17,310 nt of DNA from JAENVT01 sp031412355 (GTDB lineage: Bacteria > Actinomycetota > Acidimicrobiia > Acidimicrobiales > Ilumatobacteraceae): the NCBI GenBank assembly GCA_031412355.1, contig JANOCR010000333.1, positions 1 through 17,310 of the forward strand. Direction: 5' to 3'. The position numbers were made by a program, and so were the translations under genes. Below, piece after piece: positions 13,314-17,310 of the stretch. The notes beneath the pieces are model-generated. The model was given only the letters and a program-made list of their open reading frames with translations. It did not search any database and was not told where the DNA came from. Every line of letters starts with the position of its first letter. Within the stretch, counting starts at the first letter, position 1.

Positions 13314-14885
13314 ATGGCCCGGATCCTGGTAACCGAAGAGATCGCCGAAGGTGGCCTTGATCGCCTCCGCGCCGCTGGGCACGACGTCGACGTGCAGTTC
13401 GATCTCGAGTCGCTGCTGGTCAACATCCGTGGGGCGCAAGGCCTGATCATCCGCTCCGCCACGCAGGTCACCGCCGAGGTCTTGGAAGTGGCGGATCAGC
13501 TGATAGTGGTCGGCCGCGCCGGGATTGGCCTCGACAACGTCGACGTTGACGCGGCGACGCGCCGTGGCGTGATGGTTGTCAACGCACCGCAGAGCAACAT
13601 CATCTCCGCAGCCGAGCACACGATGGCGCTGCTGCTCGCCCAGGCCCGCAACATCCCTCAGGCCCACGCTGCACTGACTGCGGGTCGCTGGGAGCGGTCG
13701 CGGTGGGAAGGTGTCGAACTCGCCGACAAGACCTTGGCGGTCATCGGACTAGGCCGTATCGGCAAACTCGTGGCCGACCGGGCGAAGGCATTCGGCATGC
13801 ACGTGGTGGCATACGACCCCTTCGTGTCCGCCGACAAGGCGCGGCAGATGGGCGTCGAACTGCTGTCGCTCGACCAGGCCGTCGGCGAGGCCGACTTCTT
13901 GACGATCCATCTTCGTAAGACCAGAGAGACCACGGGTCTCATCAACCGCGACCTGTTGCTGAAAGCCAAGCCGACCATGCGGTTGATCAACGTTGCCCGC
14001 GGCGGCATCGTGGTCGAGACCGAGTTGGCCGAGGCGATCCGCGACGGCGTGATCGCCGGTGCCGCGATCGACGTGTTCGCCACGGAGCCGACGACGGCAT
14101 CGCCCTTGTTCGCTCTGGCGCAGGTCATCGTCACGCCACACCTCGGTGCCTCGACCAGAGAAGCGCAGGACAAGGCGGGCGACACGATTGCCGACATGGT
14201 GCAACTGGCGCTGGCCGGCGAGTTCGTGCCGTTTGCCGTCAACGTCGATGCGGTGGAGGCCAACGAAACCATGCGGCCGTTCCTGCCGCTGGCCGAAAGA
14301 ATGGGTCGACTGTTCGCGTCACTGGTGGCTTCGCACGTCGAAGGTGTGCCGAAGCAGATCGAGGTGTGCACCGAAGGCGACATTGCCGGATACGACACGC
14401 GCATCGTCACGCTTGCGGCGCTGAAGGGGTTCTTCGGGTCGGTCACCGACGAGCCGGTCACGTACGTGAACGCACCTCAGCTCGCCAAGGACCACGGTGT
14501 CGACATCCGCGAAACGAACTGTGCGACGTCCGCAGACTTCGTCAACCTCATCACCTTGCGCGGCGGCAACCGGTCGTTGTCCGGCACGTTGGTCGGTCGA
14601 CGTGGGGTGCAGCGCATCGTGATGATCGATGACCACAGCTTCGACGTCCCGCCGGCAGATCACATGCTGATGGTCAAGAACGACGACCGGCCGGGAGTCA
14701 TCGGCATCGTCGGCACACTGCTGGGCGACGCCGGCGTCAACATCGCCGACATGGACGTGGGCGCCGCCCCAGATGGCGGAACCGCGGTCATGCTCATCGC
14801 CACCTCAGGCGAGGTCGGCGACGACGTGCTCGCTCGCCTCCGCGTTGCTGCGGGGATCATCTCGGTCGATGCGCTGACCTGCTGA
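13314..14885 (+). CDS. serA: D-3-phosphoglycerate dehydrogenase
   Basis: SerA oxidises 3-phosphoglycerate to 3-phosphohydroxypyruvate, the first step of serine synthesis. The 523-residue length is that of the long, actinobacterial form. The substrate domain comes first, then the NAD-binding motif VIGLGRIGKLVA (143-154) and the acidic residue in AYDP (D168). The catalytic Arg is in NVARGG (R229), Glu in ATEP (E258) and His in TPHLGAST (H276). An intervening regulatory domain (about 305-445) precedes a C-terminal ACT domain (about 452-523) with NDDRPGVIGIVGTLL, expected to bind serine. The start at 13314 gives MARILVTEEI, which matches the family; the ATG nine bases earlier is less likely. The last 27 codons overlap the pyrF 3' end on the other strand. 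Confidence 0.95.
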   Translation: MARILVTEEIAEGGLDRLRAAGHDVDVQFDLESLLVNIRGAQGLIIRSATQVTAEVLEVADQLIVVGRAGIGLDNVDVDAATRRGVMVVNAPQSNIISAAEHTMALLLAQARNIPQAHAALTAGRWERSRWEGVELADKTLAVIGLGRIGKLVADRAKAFGMHVVAYDPFVSADKARQMGVELLSLDQAVGEADFLTIHLRKTRETTGLINRDLLLKAKPTMRLINVARGGIVVETELAEAIRDGVIAGAAIDVFATEPTTASPLFALAQVIVTPHLGASTREAQDKAGDTIADMVQLALAGEFVPFAVNVDAVEANETMRPFLPLAERMGRLFASLVASHVEGVPKQIEVCTEGDIAGYDTRIVTLAALKGFFGSVTDEPVTYVNAPQLAKDHGVDIRETNCATSADFVNLITLRGGNRSLSGTLVGRRGVQRIVMIDDHSFDVPPADHMLMVKNDDRPGVIGIVGTLLGDAGVNIADMDVGAAPDGGTAVMLIATSGEVGDDVLARLRVAAGIISVDALTC

Positions 14886-15698
14886 GGGCGCCGCGCCGCG
14901 TATGGCGTCGCGCGTCGCAACAGCCTCCCGGCTCGCCGCTTCGGCAAAATCTGCCCCGGACGACGCATACAAAATGGCGCGCGACGAGTTGATGACCATG
15001 CCGAAGCCATCGGCCGTGGCCCCCGCCGCAATGGTGGCCTCGATGTCGCCACCCTGAGCGCCGACACCGGGTACCAGGATCGGCATGTCGCCCACGATGC
15101 TGCGCACGGTACGCAGCTCGTCGGGGAACGTTGCCCCGACGACGAGCCCGCATTCGCCGATCTCGTTCCACTCCGCAGCCGCCCGGCGGGCAACGCGTGC
15201 GTACAGCGGTTCGCCGCCGACATCGAGCGACTGGAAGTCGCTGCTGCCCGCGTTCGAGGTGCGGCATAGCACGAAGACGCCACGCTGCTGGTAGGTGAGA
15301 AATGGCTCGATCGAATCGGTCCCCAGATATGGATTGACGGTCACGACATCGGCCCCGTAACGATCGAACGCTTCGCGGGCGTACTGCACGGCGGTCGGGC
15401 CGATGTCGCCGCGCTTGGCATCGAGGATCAACAACATGCCGGGATACGTGTCGTGGATGTAATGGCAAAGCCGCTCGAGGTCTGGCTCTGCACGCTGCGC
15501 CGCGAAGTAGGCGAACTGGGGCTTGAACGCGCACACGGTGTGAGCCGTCGCATCTACGATCGCCTTGCAGAACTGATAGGTCGAGTCGCTGCTACGGGCG
15601 AACGTGTTCGGCAGCCGTTCTGGATCGGGGTCTAGGCCGACGCAGAGCATGGACTGCGACGATTCCCAAGCGGCGCTCAACTTGGTGTGAAAGCCCAT
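14805..15698 (-). CDS. pyrF: Orotidine 5'-phosphate decarboxylase, type 2
   Basis: PyrF converts OMP to UMP, the last step of de novo pyrimidine synthesis. The 297-residue protein opens with LCVGLDPDPERLP (18-30), has FKPQFAYF (58-65), and the catalytic cluster LDAKRGDIG (D93, K95, D98). The phosphate-binding end is LVPGVGAQGGD (208-218), followed by INSSRAILY with R240. The larger size and the DAKRGDIG form mark the type 2 branch common in actinobacteria. About 25 residues after the conserved core form a charged tail (from about 272) that runs antisense into serA. The ATG is 12 bases after the stop of the haem membrane gene, so it may be the last gene of that operon, with a possible promoter of its own. 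No other pyrimidine gene is in the window. Confidence 0.94.
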   Translation of the reverse strand: MGFHTKLSAAWESSQSMLCVGLDPDPERLPNTFARSSDSTYQFCKAIVDATAHTVCAFKPQFAYFAAQRAEPDLERLCHYIHDTYPGMLLILDAKRGDIGPTAVQYAREAFDRYGADVVTVNPYLGTDSIEPFLTYQQRGVFVLCRTSNAGSSDFQSLDVGGEPLYARVARRAAAEWNEIGECGLVVGATFPDELRTVRSIVGDMPILVPGVGAQGGDIEATIAAGATADGFGMVINSSRAILYASSGADFAEAASREAVATRDAIRGAAPSAGQRIDRDDPRSNAEASEHVVADLA

Positions 15699-15707
15699 GC
15701 GAGGCCA

Positions 15708-15713
15708 AACCTA
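15708..15713 (-). promoter_or_regulatory. Possible internal -10 box (TAGGTT) upstream of pyrF
   Basis: On the minus strand TAGGTT fits TANNNT and ends nine bases before the pyrF ATG. Its first three bases are the stop codon of the upstream haem membrane gene. It could give pyrF a near-leaderless transcript of its own. No -35 box is evident. Confidence 0.3.
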
Positions 15714-16310
15714 GCCCGTGCCGACCCGATCGGAGCCCTTCGTCGGAGTCTCCGGCCGCAGCGCCCACTTTTGCGCGCTGCGCAGCGTGACCAGGCGGAA
15801 CAGGGTGAGTTGCACCACGAGAATTGTCGAGCCGAGCACGAACCATTGCAACAGCGTGTTGTGACGGTCCTGGCCTGCGGTGAACGTGTGCGCCGTCGCC
15901 GTGATCCACAGAGCGATACTGGTGAGATGGATCGCGTGCCAGATCTTGCGTTTGATGTGACGCATCAGCCAGGAGGTGATCTGGATCGCGGCGAGAAAGT
16001 AGAAAGCGACGATGCCCCACGCGACGGCGCCGGTCTTCCAGGGTGAGCTCATCGGCACCAACAACTCGCGCCAACCGAAGTACACGAAGTTGTCGGCCCA
16101 CAGCCCTCCGAGATGGACCAATGTGAAAACAAGGGACAACGTGCCGAGATAGCGGTGGAGGTCGAGCAGCCAGGCGGGCACGCCACGCTTGCGCACCAGT
16201 CGGCTCGACAGCGTGAGTCCCCACAGGATGCTGGCGGTCACGGTCGCCCAGGCCACGATGCCACTGGATCTGGCGACGTACCAGGCGAGCTTGTCGGTGA
16301 CGGCGATCAT
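15711..16310 (-). CDS. Ferric-reductase-like transmembrane haem protein
   Basis: This 199-residue integral membrane protein has about five helices (roughly 8-34, 54-75, 92-112, 123-144 and 152-174). Histidines sit at H52 and H66 in one helix region (LHRYLG, TLVHLGG) and at H128 and H141 in another (WHAIHLT, TATAHTF). Spacings of 14 and 13 are those expected for two b-type haems stacked across the membrane, as in the ferric reductase, NOX and MsrQ superfamily. There is no flavin or NAD(P)H domain, so an outside partner must supply electrons. The ATG overlaps the apbE stop by four bases, which points to a joint role with a flavinylated protein. Exact substrate unknown. Confidence 0.85.
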   Translation of the reverse strand: MIAVTDKLAWYVARSSGIVAWATVTASILWGLTLSSRLVRKRGVPAWLLDLHRYLGTLSLVFTLVHLGGLWADNFVYFGWRELLVPMSSPWKTGAVAWGIVAFYFLAAIQITSWLMRHIKRKIWHAIHLTSIALWITATAHTFTAGQDRHNTLLQWFVLGSTILVVQLTLFRLVTLRSAQKWALRPETPTKGSDRVGTG

Positions 16311-17215
16311 TGGTCGGGCTCCTGAACTACATGGACGCGATCAGCACTGATCATCCAGGCTTTCACATCCGCCCATCGCAGGAGCGCCGCGCCGTCGGTT
16401 TCTCCGGCAATCAATGCGGCCTTCGCCAGTGCCTCGCCCCGTGCTGCGCTGTGGTCGGCGACCGCCACAGCCACGAGGTCGGTGCTGGCCGGGCGTCCCG
16501 TGCGAGGGTCGATGATGTGGTGGTGGACCTCGTGGCCATGGGTCCAGCGACGGATGGCCACCGTGCTCATGACGAGCGCGCCGGCGAACAGCGCATGGTG
16601 AGCGATGGCGTCGCCGGTGGTCGGATGAAGCAATGGGACCAGCCAACCGTTTTCATCGACCGGTTCGCCTGCCGCGTGGATGTCGCCGCCCAGCGCGACG
16701 TACGCCGAGTTGGCCCCGGCGGCGATCAGTTCGTCGGCCACCAGGTCTGCGGCAAGGCCCTTGCCGATACCGCCGAGGTCGATCGACAGTTCGGGCCCGA
16801 CACGGACCCAGTTGTCGCTGATCTCCAGGCCCGCGAGGCCGGGCGCCGCCGCAACAGCGGGGGTTTCACTCGGTCGGATGACCTGCTCGACGATCTCGGC
16901 GAAGGTGCGGTCGTAGCCGAGTTGTTCCAGACTCGGTCGAATCGACGGATCGAACAGGCCGCGGGTCTCGACGTTCATCTGGCGACACCACTGGAGTGCA
17001 GCAACGAGGTCGTCGCTGCACTCCAGCCAGTGGCCCCGCTGTGCGTGCAGGCGATTGAGTTCGCTATCGGGAAGAAAGCGGCTCCACGTGCGCTCGAGCT
17101 GACGAAGCCGCGAAAAGCCCAGCGGCACCAGGTCGACCGGACCGTCGACCAGGACCTCGCCGGTAGATCCCATCAAGCGAGCGGTCGAACGATGCCATGT
17201 GCGCTCCTCGGCCAC
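16307..17215 (-). CDS. apbE: FAD:protein FMN transferase, ApbE family
   Basis: ApbE enzymes attach FMN from FAD to a Thr/Ser of a target protein, or act as flavin-binding and hydrolysing proteins. The 302-residue protein has the N-terminal TARLMGSTGEVLV (11-23) and ERTWSRFLPDSELNRL (41-56). NVETRGLFDPSI (81-92) and SIDLGGIGKGLAAD (144-157) follow, then ALGGDIHAAGEP (174-185), MSTVAIRRW (216-224) and HHIIDPRTGRP (232-242, with metal and flavin residues). The start is GTG at 17215; an in-frame TGA four codons upstream rules out a longer form. There is no signal peptide or lipobox, unlike most bacterial ApbE proteins. It is translationally coupled to the haem membrane protein. Confidence 0.93.
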   Translation of the reverse strand: MAEERTWHRSTARLMGSTGEVLVDGPVDLVPLGFSRLRQLERTWSRFLPDSELNRLHAQRGHWLECSDDLVAALQWCRQMNVETRGLFDPSIRPSLEQLGYDRTFAEIVEQVIRPSETPAVAAAPGLAGLEISDNWVRVGPELSIDLGGIGKGLAADLVADELIAAGANSAYVALGGDIHAAGEPVDENGWLVPLLHPTTGDAIAHHALFAGALVMSTVAIRRWTHGHEVHHHIIDPRTGRPASTDLVAVAVADHSAARGEALAKAALIAGETDGAALLRWADVKAWMISADRVHVVQEPDQ

Positions 17216-17224
17216 GGGGACGAA

Positions 17225-17310
17225 TCAGCATCCACTGCCCTCGCACGGCGGAGGTGCGGGGGCCGGCGCGGGTGCGGGGGGAGGAGGAGGTGGCGGAGCG
17301 GGGGCTGGGG
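17225..17310 (-). CDS. C-terminal end of an unknown gene with a Pro/Ala-rich tail (partial)
   Basis: The minus frame is open from the window edge to a TGA at 17225-17227, nine bases before the apbE start. The 27 visible residues are a run of Pro and Ala (about 21 residues, including seven Pro in a row) that ends in CEGSGC. The plus strand is correspondingly G-rich. Position suggests the first or an earlier gene of the apbE operon; in such clusters this is often a protein with an FMN-binding domain, but nothing visible here shows that. The frame is the same as that of apbE. An untranslated C-rich stretch is the alternative. Confidence 0.4.
   Translation of the reverse strand, partial: PAPAPPPPPPPAPAPAPAPPPCEGSGC

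Noticed and set aside
13201..13314. N-terminal extension of the SCP2 protein up to 13314
   Set aside because: It would run through a good -35/-10 promoter and a Shine-Dalgarno placed for the ATG at 13200, and the added residues do not resemble the family.
17240..17310. G-rich plus strand as a G-quadruplex element or a Gly-rich protein
   Set aside because: The G-runs are explained by Pro and Ala codons of a minus-strand frame that ends just before apbE; a quadruplex cannot be excluded but has no separate support.
1..17310. tRNA genes, CRISPR arrays, insertion sequences, toxin-antitoxin or defence genes
   Set aside because: I looked for cloverleaf ends, regularly spaced repeats, transposase motifs and small toxin-like pairs by eye and found none; gaps between genes are too short to hide them.

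Overview
The window looks like a chromosomal segment of a high-GC actinobacterium. My best guess is the class Acidimicrobiia (Ilumatobacter-like); this is inferred from protein style and gene content, not from a marker gene. Supporting signs are the order cysteine desulfurase, mnmA, MetE-like protein, ligA (known in this order from mycobacteria, e.g. Rv3025c, Rv3024c, Rv3015c, Rv3014c), a PASTA-repeat kinase, frequent GTG starts, and TANNNT -10 boxes placed seven bases before start codons, as expected for leaderless transcripts. Genes are tightly packed on both strands. No stretch longer than about 110 bases lacks a gene. I see no tRNA, rRNA, CRISPR array, insertion sequence or phage gene.

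Layout. 1-682 (+): the 3' part of azlC and all of azlD, a branched-chain amino acid exporter. 700-738: a nested palindrome between convergent units. 763-3001 (-): class I methyltransferase, galT and an SRPBCC protein in one likely operon. 3062-5223 (+): cysteine desulfurase and mnmA overlapping by four bases, a sulfur relay for tRNA 2-thiouridine. 5228-6112 (-): an unnamed membrane protein. 6225-9277 (+): a MetE-core protein and NAD+-dependent DNA ligase. 9274-9771 (-): an unknown membrane-anchored protein. 9876-11846 (+): a transmembrane Ser/Thr kinase homologue with four PASTA repeats and a degenerate catalytic loop. 11902-12777 (+) and 12793-13200 (-): an SDR dehydrogenase of the MFE-2 type and an SCP2 lipid-carrier protein, convergent. 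13314-14885 (+): serA. 14805-17310 (-): pyrF, a ferric-reductase-like haem membrane protein, an ApbE flavin transferase and the proline-rich end of a further gene, read right to left as one likely operon.

Most of the window is housekeeping metabolism: sulfur transfer, DNA ligation, serine and pyrimidine synthesis. I do not see a clear-cut new defence or mobile system. The points most worth a second look are the PASTA protein whose kinase motifs have drifted, the MetE-like protein that lacks one expected zinc ligand, and the redox cluster whose ApbE has no room for a signal peptide. Two structured divergent intergenic regions (6132-6193 and 9786-9823) and an 81-base antisense overlap of the serA and pyrF 3' ends are also notable.
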